Below are positions 24,001 through 35,583 of a DNA stretch of 64,000 nucleotides, in pieces. The position numbers and the translations under genes are program-made. Numbering within the stretch: position 1 is the first letter of the stretch; every line of letters starts with the position of its first letter. Source of the DNA: Otis tarda (taxonomy: Eukaryota; Chordata; Aves; Otidiformes; Otididae); assembly GCA_026413225.1 (NCBI GenBank), contig CM048553.1:116504690-116568689 (forward strand), in the 5' to 3' direction. The notes beneath the pieces were generated by a model. It saw only the letters and a list, made by a program, of their open reading frames with translations, had not been told where the DNA came from and did not search any database.

Positions 24001-26840
24001 AATATTATACAGAAAAGGAGTATGATCACCACAACCAAAAAACATCTCCCACTAAATCATTCAACAGGGCAAAGGAGGTGTCATTTTTCTACCGCTTCAG
24101 CAAACACACCTGAAAAACCTAAATGACCAAAAGGACAGAAATAACAGGCAGGCACTGCTAAAGCAGTTTATTAACAAATCTGAGCAGAAGCTTTGTTCAT
24201 CATCCCCATTTGTTCCAGACAGATCCAAAGACCTTTAATATGGATTCATACCCAAATATAAGAGAAATATCAGATAATTAATCTAAGTTATAATTTGAAG
24301 CCTGGAGTTGAAACAGTTTTAAGGTCTTTGATTCTAGTCCAAGGTCTGGACTAGAAGTATGGAGGGGTAGTTCTGGCTGTACTTTCTCCAGAGCAGGAAC
24401 TGCTCAGCAGTGGAATATATAAATTGTTAAAAAGCTCCTTGATGCCCTTGCATACATTCAATTCTTTAAAAGAAAAAAAAAAAAAAAAGAATCTTGAAAT
24501 GGAACACAACTAAAGCATACTCCAGCCCAGCTACACTGTCTACATAATCTGAAAGTGAGGATACAAATCCCTTTAGACACACACTGACTGGGGAGAATAT
24601 CCTGTTCAGAAGTACAAGTGAAATTATGACCCTGGTAATATAGCACTGGTAAAAGAAAACTAGCAGATAGGAAAACTTTTTAGTGCATGTGTCTATATTC
24701 CAGAAATGTTGACTACATATTTATCTAGTATATATGCAAACTAAACTGTTGCTCTTTGTAATTGGCTTTTGTGAAATGTGATTGGTATAGCATATATTGA
24801 AAAGAATCAAACTCCAAATACATCCATATCCAGATGACAATGTACTTCCATATCTTAATATGCTGAACAATAGTTTGATCTTCCCCTCCTTTTTAAGTGC
24901 AAGTAACAAGAGATACCCTTTCCCAAATACTTCAAAGTCACATTGCACAAAAGTGATAAGAGATTAGTAAAGCATACTGAGTGAAAAGGCATTGACAAAA
25001 TGAGAAATCAGTCAGACTGGTAGTATTTCAAAGTGGGTACACAAAATTCAGGATCTGAGTATCTTCCACATGACCTTACCTGTAAAACTGTGAAGAAGGT
25101 TGTTAATACTGAATAAAAGATTACAGAACTCTCAAGGGCACAGAAGATTTCTAACAGCCATCTCCATCTCACTTACTTATCTACAGGTGTACAGATGCAC
25201 AATGTTTTCTGAAGCAAAAGGAAATCATTACAATATACAAATGAATTATCCTAACATTTTCACCTAACAGGCAAGACTAGAATGCTGTAATATATCTACA
25301 TTCAGGGTGCATCACATCATATTCTTATTTTCTACATGAAAAAAAAAGATCGAATCATAATATTTAACACCTATTTCATTGGTTTGTAGAATTAGATTGA
25401 TTTATGAATAAAAGAAAACAGTCTAGCTAATCATTTATCTTAGGAGTATCCTTTTCTGACTTGTAACTGTTTGTATGAACTAGTGTTTTTAAAATTCTAA
25501 ATGCAAAGTCTTTTCAAATACCACCCCTCTCCCCTCTGTTCTGTATTTTGAGCTACTATACTTCTCTTTCCTGCTCTTATATGTCATTTAGTGAGAGTTT
25601 GTATGATTAAAAAGGGTACTGGGAAGCATTTTGGAAAAACTTTTTATTATTTGTTTTCTTTCCAGTGAATATCCCTGCAAAGACTAGAGAGTAACATTAA
25701 CATCTTGCTTTCTCTAGACACATATTTCAAGTTAATATTTGGAGCTCTCAAAGCCTACAATTTCCAGAACCCCCTTGTTTTCTAGGACACTTTAAGTAGC
25801 AAGACATTCATTTTCTAAAAAAAAAAAAAAAAAGCTGGTTTCCAGTTTTTATGTAGAAAGACATATTTGATGCTCTTTCAAAACCATTGTAAGATTTCAG
25901 AATGTGGTACTGACATCTACCAGAAGCAATGGTGCAAAGAAACATTATGCAAGCGTAACACTTAACAACTTTGAGAACTGGGAAAGGGAGATAATGGAAG
26001 AAGGATAACTTAAAAAAAAACAACATTCCTACATCCATCATTCACATGAGACATTATGAATCAGTGCATAATACAAAAGTGGTGTAATGCACTATTTCTG
26101 TCCCACACCCTCTGCTACCCAAATATAAAAATTCAACTAATCTCATGCTTTCAAACTGTTTTGTTTCTTTGAGCAGTGCCTGAAATTCAGACTATTCTCT
26201 GTGGGATGGCAAATCCATTGCCAGCAGTATTCTACTTCTTTATTTGTGCTTCTGGGCATATGTAACAAAATTATACCTGTCTGCAAGATAGTGTTTGCAT
26301 TGGTCTGAAAAAAGAGTTTTCATCAGACCAAACTGATGCAGCCATAATGCAGCACAGGAGGCTTCAAACTAACTGCTTGTCATTAGATTTTATAATTTTC
26401 ACAATATTACTAAAGTAAATTATTTGCTTATTTAAGATTTGTTCCCTATGCTCAGCAGTAATTCACACCTTAGTAAGTCTTCAGCTTTAGCTCTCTCGAC
26501 ATCTTTCTCCCAGAGAGAGTGCAATGGTCTTGTCATCTGCACCCTTACAACCACAACTTCCCTCTAAGGATAGGAACATGCAAAGAATGCCACATATGAA
26601 ATCAGGATTCAAAACTAGGCAGCAGATTGATACCTGTATTTCCACAGTTCATAAAAGAGTTAGTTACTACTTTTTTCCTAAAAAGCATAATATTTTCTCT
26701 CGTTATATCAGCTGGGTGTTTTTTAACAATTAGCAACATTTTTTTTTCTTTTTATGATTCTTTTAAAACCAGAGTCAATATTACTAGCTTTCACATATTT
26801 AAATCTATATAATTGGTGCTGACAATAGTTTTATTAGCAG
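21042..26840. other. AT-rich non-coding stretch
   Basis: No gene is recognised. Visible are a pyrimidine tract with T18 at 21446-21489, T19 at 23091-23109, A16 at 24473-24488, A17 at 25817-25833 and an A/T simple block at 23580-23630. The interval 21660-21930 is more balanced in composition with TAAT-like motifs and could be a conserved non-coding element; I cannot test that here. A short hairpin, CTAGTCC/GGACTAG, sits at 24334-24354. Confidence 0.55.
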
Positions 26841-27139
26841 AGAATGGAGCTGTGCTAACTTATATTGATAGGACAAGGTGTAGCAGCTTTAAATTGAAAG
26901 AGAGTAGATTTATATTAGATATAAGGAAGAAATTCCTTACTGTGAGGGTGGTGAGGCACTGGAACAGGTTGCCCAGAGAAGTTGTGGGTGTGCCATCCCT
27001 GGAAGTGTTCAAGGTCACGTTGGATAGGGCTTTGAGAGACCTGGTCTAGTGGAAAATGTCCCCCAGGGCAGGGGGGTTGGAACTATGTGATCATTAAGGT
27101 CCTTTCCAATCCAAATCGTTCTATGATTCTATGAATCTG
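26841..27139 (+). mobile_element. CR1 LINE, 5'-truncated 3' end
   Basis: This plus-strand CR1 fragment of about 300 bp covers the last part of ORF2 and the 3' UTR. The open stretch 26813-27049 reads through the CR1 C-terminus ([20 protein letters not shown], then [20 protein letters not shown]), ending at a stop in the normal family position. The 3' UTR block GGGGGGTTGGAACTATGTGA and the tail TTCTATGATTCTATGA follow. The upstream part of the open frame before about 26850 is host-derived, so its start codon is meaningless. Confidence 0.95.
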
Positions 27140-28088
27140 TACTCCCTCAGTGTGTCTAAATGTACATGATAGACCTCTTATTGGAAAGATAGCAAAGGGC
27201 AAAGAACTTAAGATAGAAATATACTTAAATACATCATGAGAAACAGGTAAATTCTTAAATTAGCAGGCAATTAAAATTAGCAATTATTCTAAAGTGACTG
27301 ATACTGAATATCTTTTAGGTTGTGCTTTAACAAGAAAAGAGAGATGAATAATCCAATCTTGCCAACACTTAAAAGAGATTACTTCTGTAGATAAACTAGT
27401 ACAGCATTAGCTTAAACTATTTTTTCAAATAAAATCAAATGTATTAGGAAAATATTTTTTCTGCTGATATAGATGTGGTTACTTGGGGCGAGGGGTGGTT
27501 TTTTGATTAGTTGAATTTTTTTAATATTCTGTTAGGGCAGTGATTTTTCACTAAATCAAAAGACTTATGCTGAAAAAAAAATTATAACCTTTATCAAATC
27601 TGACAATATATTGAAAATATTTTTTTATAAGTATTCTTACTAAAAGTTTGGGAAGATAAAGCAGAACAGGTTTAGCAGCTACTGTTTTGGAAAGGTAAAA
27701 ATATCACTCAGGGATATTATATATGTGTGCTTGTGAACACGGGAAGAGAATTGTGGATTTTCTGTATTAGGAGTGCAGAGAACGGACAAAATAGAAGATA
27801 AATATGCAAACTTAAAAATCACCCTTCATATCCTCTTAATGAAAAAAAAAAAGAACCATATTTTGTAGAATACTGCATATGTTTATCAGCTTTATAAAAA
27901 GTAAAAAGGCATTCTCCATTCAAATAACTTGCTTTGTAGGCTAACTCAGCAGAAATGCAACTCAGGGTGCATGTTATGATGGGACTTCTACCATTTCTTC
28001 TTTATTTGCATTGAATATGCATTTCATGTTTTATCTTTTGTGCAAAACAGTACTGTAACGATTATAGGTTCTTTTTTTTTGCTGAAAG
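27140..28088. other. AT-rich non-coding stretch
   Basis: About 950 bp of AT-rich DNA with A-runs (27841-27851) and no recognised feature. It ends in a T8 tract next to the GC-rich block that follows. Confidence 0.6.
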
Positions 28089-28352
28089 TCAGGTCCCTGC
28101 ACGCACCGCCTGGCTCTGCAGCCTCTCCCACTCAGGGGCCTGGCTGTCTGCACCCAAGGCCAGGACTGGCATAGCAGAACTTTCCTCTTCTTGCTGAGGT
28201 ACCACAATATGCACCTGTGTGGCTGAAGGCACGACTCTACTGGCCATGCTGCCACCTCCACCTCCTCTGTCGTTGAACCTCATGGCCCAGTCTCCTTCTG
28301 CTGCTTCCCGAGAACTCTGTTGCAAAACGTGAAAACCTGAAATATGTGGCAA
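28089..28352 (-). other. Unidentified GC-rich block with open frame on minus strand
   Basis: A compact GC-rich block stands out from AT-rich surroundings and is not part of any LTR or CR1. On the minus strand one frame is open for 87 codons. It includes a DRGGGGGSMASRVVPSATQV segment and an acidic VPQQEEESS stretch, and ends in TGA at 28091-28089. An ATTTCAG splice-acceptor-like sequence lies at its upstream edge (about 28337-28343), and eight A residues (minus strand) follow shortly after the stop. It could be an exon, a fragment of a retrocopied mRNA, or chance openness in GC-rich DNA. I do not recognise the protein and assign no function. Confidence 0.3.
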
Positions 28353-28750
28353 GCTGTGATACCTGATGTTTTAAAATAGCACTGAAAGTACCAACACACA
28401 GCTCCTCAGTGCCCGACAAAGAAACACAAACCTGGGGTGGATGTGCACCTTCAGTGCATGGCAGCCTCTACATGTACGTTGAGTGCTTTTTTTCAAACCC
28501 CAGTGTAAAACTCAAAAGTGATTTTTTTTTTTAAAAAAGATTCTTGTGTAAATGGGAAATGAACTGATCTTAGAAAACATGCTCACTTGTACTCCTGAAG
28601 CTTCTTTCTAAGAGTAGCACAGGTGACTTTATTCTTAGCTAAGCAAATAGCAAAAAGCTTGTTTTCTTTCTGGTCTGTCTAGATTGTTGTCCCAAGGGGT
28701 GATGGTCATTACAAAACCTTCATGGTCATGTAGACAAAGAATTGCACTTT
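28353..28750. other. Non-coding spacer
   Basis: About 400 bp between the GC-rich block and the ERVK-like LTR. Apart from a T/A run near 28520-28540, I see nothing identifiable. Confidence 0.6.
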
Positions 28751-29365
28751 TGTACTGGGTCTGGCGGGGATGGAGTTGACTTTCCCCATAACAGCCCTCA
28801 ATGTTGTGCTTTGTGTTTGTAGCTAGAAGGGTATTGATAACACACCAGTGTTCTGGCTACTGCTGAGCAGTGCTCACACAGCATCAAGGCTGTCTTGCCA
28901 ACCTCACGCCAAAGGCCAGTAGACTGGGGCTGGGCAAGAGGTTGGGAAGGAACATAGCCAGGAAAGCTGACCCCAACTGACCAAAGCCATATTCCACACC
29001 ACGTGACATCATGTTCAGCAACAGAAAGCTTAAAAAGAGGGGGAGGAGGATTAGGGCGGGGGGAGATGTTTGTTATTAAAGTGTTTGTCTTCCAAAGCAA
29101 CCACTACAAATGCTGAGACCCTGCTTCCCAGAAAGTGGCTGGACATTGCCTGCTGATGGTAAGTAAAGGATATTTTTTTGTTTCTTTCGTTTTCTTCCAT
29201 ATGTGACCTTTGCCTTTATCAAAGGCCATGTGTAGCCTTTACTAAACTGCCTTTATCTTGATCCACAAGTTTTTCATCTTATTTTCTCCCCCTGTGCCAC
29301 TGAGGAGTGGAGTGATAGAGTGGCTTGGTGGGCATGTGACAGCTGGCCAAGGTTAACCCACCACA
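28751..29365 (+). mobile_element. ERVK-like solo LTR
   Basis: A 615-bp LTR begins TGTACTGGGTCTGGCGGGGA and ends GGTTAACCCACCACA, the terminal pattern of a widespread avian ERVK-type LTR. A TTAAAAAG TATA-like element sits near 29030 and an ATTAAA polyadenylation-type signal near 29076, giving plus-strand sense. The first 130 bp share a diagnostic block (TTGATAACACACCA followed by a 'gctattgctgagcagt'-type stretch) with fragments at 42796-42889 and 44030-44222. I could not find the expected 6-bp target duplication (CACTTT left, CCAGTG right). The flanks may have decayed or recombined. Open frames inside are not genes. Confidence 0.9.
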
Positions 29366-32300
29366 CCAGTGCAAACCATATTATTCAAAACTGTCTTGCA
29401 CACTGAAATAATGTATCAGCATAAGGAAAAGGATCAAGAAAACAATCATGAAGTTATGAAATAGTCTTTCTCCAGTGCTTTTAAAGCAACAGAAACAGAA
29501 GACAAAACAAAACTCCACAAAACAAACAAAAAACCCCCACCCCAGACCCAAAAAAACCACTGAACTAAAAAACACCCTAACCCCCCCAATCCAAAATGAA
29601 ACAAGCAAACAAAATATCCCTTAAAAACTCCATCCATAAAGCAGAAGAAAGCAAGATTTAGTGAAGGAGCAGGACGTGACAGATGAGATGCAATATGGAA
29701 GAGAAGGACTCTGGGCTTCATTAAAAAATCTAATACGATCAGAAAGAACAAGTAAGGACAATGAGAAAGGAGAGGTAGGGGTATGTGCACTGATATTCTA
29801 TTATTTTGCCTACATCTCTATGTCTCCTGTGGTCTATGAAGTGTAATTGCTTTTCCAAGCAGAACGCTATAAGCTGTACACATCAGCTTCCATGAGTCCT
29901 TGAGAAATAAAATGTGAAACAAGGTTGAGTTTGTTAAAATTGATGCTTATGTTTTTTGAGGATAGATATTGATGCTAGACATGACTAAGATAGCTGGATA
30001 GCAGCTTGTCTCATTTTTATGAAGCCTTTACAACAGCTATTTAATTTCCTCTTTGACTATATTTACATGTATTTCTCTTTTGTATTCTGAGGCTGTGAGT
30101 TACCACATCTTTTCAGTCTTCCCTTCTAAAAGTCAATTATATACTGCTTCTCAGATTGTTTTCAACGCTTTCTTTTCAGCCTCCTGCTGAATTAAAATTC
30201 CATTGTTGCAGCACCTTCTTCATTAAGTTCACTCTTCCTTTAAAGAATTAGTTTTCAGTTCACTTCTGTAAAGCAGAGATGTCCATCTCCTTTATGGAAT
30301 TTTTAAATATAACGTTTAAGTTTCATGCTGAGCTTTTACAAGCACAACTGGATGTGCATGAGGAGGCTTTGATGTTCTAAGCATGTCCATCCTAGAATTA
30401 TTCTTAGATGTTGCTCAGTTTAAAGTATCTTTAGGAAATCTTGTAGCCACATGGTACTGCTAAAATTTGGCACCTCTGCAGGCTGAGAAACTTTATGAAG
30501 CTTAGAACTTGTTTCTTCTTTTTACATTTTCAAGTTTCTGGAAGTCTGTTAGAGAATTATTTTCTCCTAGTGGATGTACACTTGGTTTCTTTTAAATCAG
30601 TGTTGTCTTCTTACTTTTGGCAAATCACATCTATTTGGAAAAAATGAGCCTTTTTCATATTCCTGTTGAGATTTAATGTTTTATCTGTAAATGACAATGT
30701 ACTCTGATTTTTTTGTGTGTGTGTGCTTGGTTTTTTTTTTTTCCATTTTTGTAGAAAACATGGTAGAAACCATATCCCGCTAATTGTGGGCATGACCCAC
30801 TGAAGCATCTGAATTCTTTGATTTTTTAATCTAATTTTCCTAATTGAGGTATGAAAATGAAATTCCGGAAGAATTTGCTTGCTCTTAGTCCTCTTATTGT
30901 TAATTTGTTTTCTATGGTCTGTACAGTGACATCTAAATCTCTGATATCTGTGTGTCTCATCTGATGTCTGAAGTATGTCTAATACAACTCAGGTTCAGTT
31001 AGGAATACAATAAGGCACTTCAATAATGAAAAATTTTGCATAATTCTGCATCTTTGTCTACAAATGTAAGGCAACCAGCCACGTGGTTATTTCAGTCATC
31101 ATATTCTAGAGAAAGAGTTGATCTATTTATTGCCATGGGGTTGTAGCAACCAATCGCTTATGCAATGAACACCACCTCCTTGGAAAACAGTGATCTATCA
31201 TAATTTTAAAATATTAAATTTTCATTTCAGCTTTCTTTCATGTTGAAGATCTTAAATATTTGGCGTTCCCAAAGAGACTTATTTTCTTTAGTTTGCTCTT
31301 CCATTCTTGCCATCACTGTCTTCCACTTTCATATTAAACCTTCTTAAGAATTTTTTTCTACTCTTCTTCATATAGTATCAATAAGTGGTTGACATCACAC
31401 TTTTCAAAATGTACTTCTAAAATACAGCTCAGCAGATTTTTTTCTTACATTTTTCCTTGCATTTGAGAGAATTCCTTTACACTTACCAGGCACTGACTGC
31501 CAGACCAGAACTGCTGTAGCTGCCCTGAAGCAGATGGGCATGTGTAGAATTCAGTGAAGGAAGATAGATTAAAAGCCCAAGAGAACTCATGCTTGTCAGA
31601 TAAAAAGCAACAATATACCTGAAAACAAATTTTAATGTAAGAATTACTAAATCTTCCAATATAATTAAGATGTTGACTGTATCAATGTAGCTTTTCTATA
31701 ACTTGTCACTTTTCAAAGATAATGTTATTTTTAGAAAACTCATATTTAACCATACATGAATCTCTATTAGCTAATCTGAGATATTTCAGTCATAGTGATA
31801 ATGAGATGAGTTGTTAACGCATAATTAAGTAGTTTATTTCCACTGCAGTACTACATCCCTGGCTCCCCCCTGGCTTCTCCTCACCCCTCTCTTTCTCTTT
31901 TTCATTCACCCCATTCAATCTTTTTTTTAATCTTTCATTTGTTAACTTTTTATGTTGTAGAGAAATTGTATTTAACTAAAGATAGCCAGAAGGATTGGAT
32001 AGATGAATTATTCCAGCTCTCCCAAATGGTAATTTCAACTTTCTCTATTGATATAAGGCTGCATCAAAAATGTTGCCTAATAGATTTATTTTGACCCTCA
32101 TGGCAGGAAGAGTACAGAACATGATGTATTACTACTTTAAAGATAATTTAAAGGAAATATTAGTATTCTCAGTGATTTAAAATGCTATCTACAGCAATAG
32201 CTGTAGAATAAATGTAGATATAGCAGAGTGGCATATACTTATCCACATGACTAAACTCTTAGATAATGGTTAATAACAGTTCAATAGTTCTGTTGTATCA

Positions 32301-34558
32301 ACTAATACAAAGACAGGTGATCAAATGTAGCAATGTAGCATGGAGGACAGCTGATATGATAGCACACACCACTAAAATATGAATCCACAGATGTAGATAA
32401 AATTCTGAAAAAAAATTTCCCCAGCTGCAGAGATCCTTAGTATTGCCCAGTGAATCTTAAAGACTGCATTTAAGGATACCTTCTGCCTCATGTGATACAA
32501 ATTGACTACTAGATTAGGCCTTCCTTCTGCTGGTCGAAAGTCATTCAAGCAGAGAGGGTTCTTCTTTTGAACACCTTGCTGAATTGCTACACATATTTTA
32601 CTAGACTTATAAGGCCCAACAATTTATGTAATGCTTTAAACTACAGCTAAGTAGTTATTCTCAAGAATACTTCAGCTCTACCTACTCTCACCCTCCACTG
32701 CACCACTGCCTTTTTCCACTCAAGAGAATAAAATTGATATAAAGAAAACCTATATTACTATAAGAATATATTTTAGCAGTTTATGTACATTTTTCAATGC
32801 ATTTTCTTGATATGTTCCACAAAAAAAAAAAGTACCTAAATAGATGTGGTGACAGTGAGTAAGAAAGAAATCAAGAAAATAAACAAAAGAAAAATGTTAC
32901 TACCAAAAAGGTCAGTAGAATGGACACTGATGGCAACAAGCACTAGTGTAGTTTAAGAGAGAAAGGGTATTTTCAGTTTCATATTTTATATCTGAAGGTG
33001 CCATTACCTTTCAGGAAAGCTACAATCATCTTTGCGCAAAAAAAACCTGATCACTCTATAGCAAAAAGTTTTTCCTATTTATAGGCTTGATGCAACATAG
33101 ACCTAGTAAAAGTTTGTATCAGTGGGTATATTAATACATTTATATGTATATATGCTTCTTCATCACACATGGAATAAGACATGCTCTAGTGGTAGTTCAT
33201 ATCGTCCCGTTTTACAGCTACATCAGAAGAAGAAGAAAGACAAAACAGTTCAAGTAAGGGAGAGCTGTGGATGTTATAGATTGTAGCAAAGCAACAGGGA
33301 AAGACAGGTATTATTTATAACTGGGAACTAAAGAAGTAGACTCACATTTTACCAAGGCTAATAAAAGCCTGAGATTAGAAGTGGGGAAAAAAGAGCTAGC
33401 AACAGATATCATAGACTAAATTTATTTTATTTACACTGATCTGATTCCTCACAGGTATGATTCCAATAACCATGTCTAGTCCATGCTGATTGTTTCCCCT
33501 AATGAACATTAATTAACAACTGCATACTCTTGTAGTTGGGCTACAAAAAGGTTCTCTGTTTTTTCCTTCATTTTTTTAATATAAACAAAGGAAATCTAGT
33601 CTGATTTCTATGGATAACCATGGGATTTAAGTTATTTGCTGAAGATGGTATTTGGGTTTACTAGTAGAAGGACTAGATGCAGCATATTTAATATTTGCCA
33701 GGTTTTAATAGTAATTTGCTCAGCAGGGGTGTGATCAATGGAGATAGTTGTTCAGAATATTGATAATTGTGAATTATGCAACAATTTATTTATGGATTAG
33801 TTTTAATAGAAGTTAATAATTTTCTTGGGGGTGTAAGAACAGACTTTTATGAGCTACATGCTAGAAACCTTTGGATATTTCAAGGGCATATATCAATCAC
33901 TGTCGTCTCATAGGAGGGGTCCAAACTTTTGAGGTTCACATTCATAAAATTTAGCACGTATTTAATACATCATATTTTCAAAGTTTTTGTGTACTGATAA
34001 TTTTTCACCCATTGATTTTTGCTCAAATTTTTTTTTTTGCCTAGGAGAAAAATTTGCTCTGCACAATGTACCTGAGTTCAGAGGCTAAAAAACTGAAAAT
34101 CAAACTCTCTGATGTTCATGTGTGTTTAATGTGCAGAGAACTGAGAATTGAATGGTGCACATCTTGGTATGCAAAACTTTGATTTTGATATTTGACCCAG
34201 TGCAGCATAGAAATGTCTCCTTTCTCAGTCTGTTCCCACACACCTACTGACTTTTGAGTCCTGTAATCTCAGGCAGGGAGAAGCCTTCTCCTAGTCATGA
34301 TATATACATAAGGAGAATCTGAAAGATTCATCAACCTTCCACTCAGTTAATGCCATGGTTTGATAATCGTTAATCCAGGAAATCTCTTTCTCTTAAACCT
34401 GAATGACAGTTTGACATCTGTGTCAGCTGTTTCTATTATCTGTTAAGTAGATGATCTTGAAGGAATGCAGTATTTGTGAAGGCATATCAAAACTAGTTTC
34501 TGTTATACAGAGATGCATGCTTCTAGAAAGTGTACTCTGATATTCTTTAATAAACTGG
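29366..34558. other. AT-rich non-coding stretch
   Basis: No gene or recognised repeat family. It includes an A/C-rich low-complexity block (29490-29625), a short GT tract at about 30715-30724, and a TAAT-rich patch at 33690-33850 that might be regulatory. Open frames in the A/C-rich block result from its skewed composition. Confidence 0.55.
29490..29625. repeat. A/C-rich low-complexity block
   Basis: The plus strand is made almost entirely of A and C, with runs such as AAAAAACCCCCACCCC and a C7 run near 29581. The strand asymmetry is strong and ends sharply. The apparent minus-strand proteins rich in Phe, Val and Cys (29381-29608, 29446-29790) are by-products. Confidence 0.8.
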
Positions 34559-34691
34559 CCATGTGTTCTGGTTTTGTTAGTGAGGGGGGGCCTAAGGTGG
34601 TAGCTTCTGTAGGAAACTGCTAGAAGTCGCTCCCCTTTGTTCAGTGGACTCGGCCGGGCCTAGGGCGGACCCACTGCTGGACAAAGCCAAG

Positions 34692-34744
34692 CCAATTGGT
34701 AGCAGAATGTCCCGCGATAACGCCTCTGCGATAACGTATTTAAG
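34692..34744 (+). promoter_or_regulatory. LTR promoter: CCAAT box and TATTTAAG TATA-like box
   Basis: A CCAAT element (34692-34696) in the short palindrome GCCAATTGG lies about 40 bp upstream of TATTTAAG (34737-34744). This is the usual spacing for an LTR RNA polymerase II promoter. Between them are two GCGATAACG(C/T)-type copies (about 34714-34736). The same arrangement is present, inverted, in the minus-strand family members. Transcription would begin about 25-30 bp downstream and run rightward. Activity is inferred, not shown. Confidence 0.65.
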
Positions 34745-34980
34745 TAGGGGAAAACAGAAAAAAGAGGGGAGAAGATGTGAAGCAGCTGAGCAGGGGGCAG
34801 AGAGGGGGAGGCGTGAGCCTCGTGGGCCTTGCAGGCCTCACCCTCTGGCCTCCCGCCGGGCAGCCGACTGGGCCCAACTCGGCCCAGCCTGGCTGCAAGA
34901 AGTGGAGAGGAGATGAGAAGTGAATAAGAGGTAAAAAGAAGGAGGGGGAGGAGTAATGCGGCTCCTGGCCAAAATTCCTC

Positions 34981-35251
34981 TGCAACTCGTGGTGAAGACC
35001 ATGGTGGAGCGGGTTGTCCCCCTGCAGTCCATGGAGGTCCACGGAGGGGCAGAGATCCACCTGCAGCCCGTGGAGGACCCCACGCCGGAGCAGGTGGATG
35101 CCTGAAGGAGGCTGTGGCCTGTGGAGGGCCCGCTGGGGCAGCTGTTCTAGAGGGACTGCACCCCATGGAAGAGATGACCCACGCCGGAGCAGTTTCACGA
35201 AGGACTGTGGCCCGTGGGAGGGACCCCACGCTGGAGCAGAGGAGGAATGCG
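34981..35251 (+). repeat. Degenerate 39-51 bp tandem repeats inside the LTR
   Basis: About six imperfect units start at 34981, 35023, 35062, 35113, 35157 and 35206. Each opens TG(C/T)(A/G)..CC..TGG and most include a CACGC(C/T)GGAGCAG-type motif. The same repeats are visible, inverted, in the three minus-strand relatives. They account for the long overlapping open frames here, which repeat short Cys-Ser-Pro-Trp-Arg-like peptides. Unit divergence is high, so the array is old within the family. Confidence 0.7.
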
Positions 35252-35390
35252 AGGAGTTCTTCCCCCGACGATGACACAGCGGCATAAAACAACGCGTGAT
35301 GAACTGACCGCAACCCCCATTCCCTTTCCCCCCCGCGTGCCGCTCATGAGGTTATCTTGTTCCCTGTCTCATTCTCCTGCTAATTTTAGA

Positions 35391-35396
35391 AATAAA
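35391..35396 (+). terminator. LTR polyadenylation signal AATAAA
   Basis: A canonical hexamer lies about 180 bp before the 3' end of the LTR, where the R/U5 boundary is expected. It is followed by a T-rich stretch. It would act as the cleavage/polyadenylation signal for transcripts reading the LTR in the plus direction. Confidence 0.6.
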
Positions 35397-35583
35397 TGAA
35401 TAGTTTTCCCCAAGTCGAGTCTGTTTTGCCTGTGACGGTAACTTTAAGGATTTGTCCTCGTCCTTATCTCAAACCTCGAGACGTTTTTCTTATATCATCT
35501 CCTCCTATTCTCTCGGAGGGTGGGGGGAGCGAGAGAGAGACTGCGTAGTCTGGTCCCGACCGGGGCTGTACTATGACACCATC

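Larger units (their letters stand above)
34564..35578 (+). mobile_element. ERVL-like solo LTR, plus-strand copy
   Basis: This 1015-bp LTR is inverted relative to 10229-11354 and 18064-19206. It begins TGTTCTGGTTTTGTTAG and ends GTACTATGACA. The flanking 5-bp duplications are imperfect, CCATG (34559-34563) and CCATC (35579-35583). In this orientation the control signals can be read directly: CCAAT (34692-34696), TATTTAAG (34737-34744) and AATAAA (35391-35396). U3 would be about 200 bp, R unusually long at about 650 bp, and U5 about 160 bp. The R part contains degenerate tandem repeats (34981-35251). No retroviral genes are attached. Confidence 0.94.

Noticed and set aside
28751..29365. Target-site duplication for the ERVK-like LTR
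   Set aside because: Left CACTTT and right CCAGTG do not match, and shifting the borders by a few bases gives no convincing pair.
29381..29790. Phe/Val/Cys-rich minus-strand proteins resembling membrane proteins
   Set aside because: They are translations of the A/C-rich low-complexity block. Composition alone produces the hydrophobic look.
34660..35313. Long minus-strand open frame of 217 codons, with overlapping frames on both strands
   Set aside because: It lies wholly inside the ERVL-like LTR, in GC-rich degenerate repeats. Similar frames recur in the other LTR copies, and no protein motif is present.
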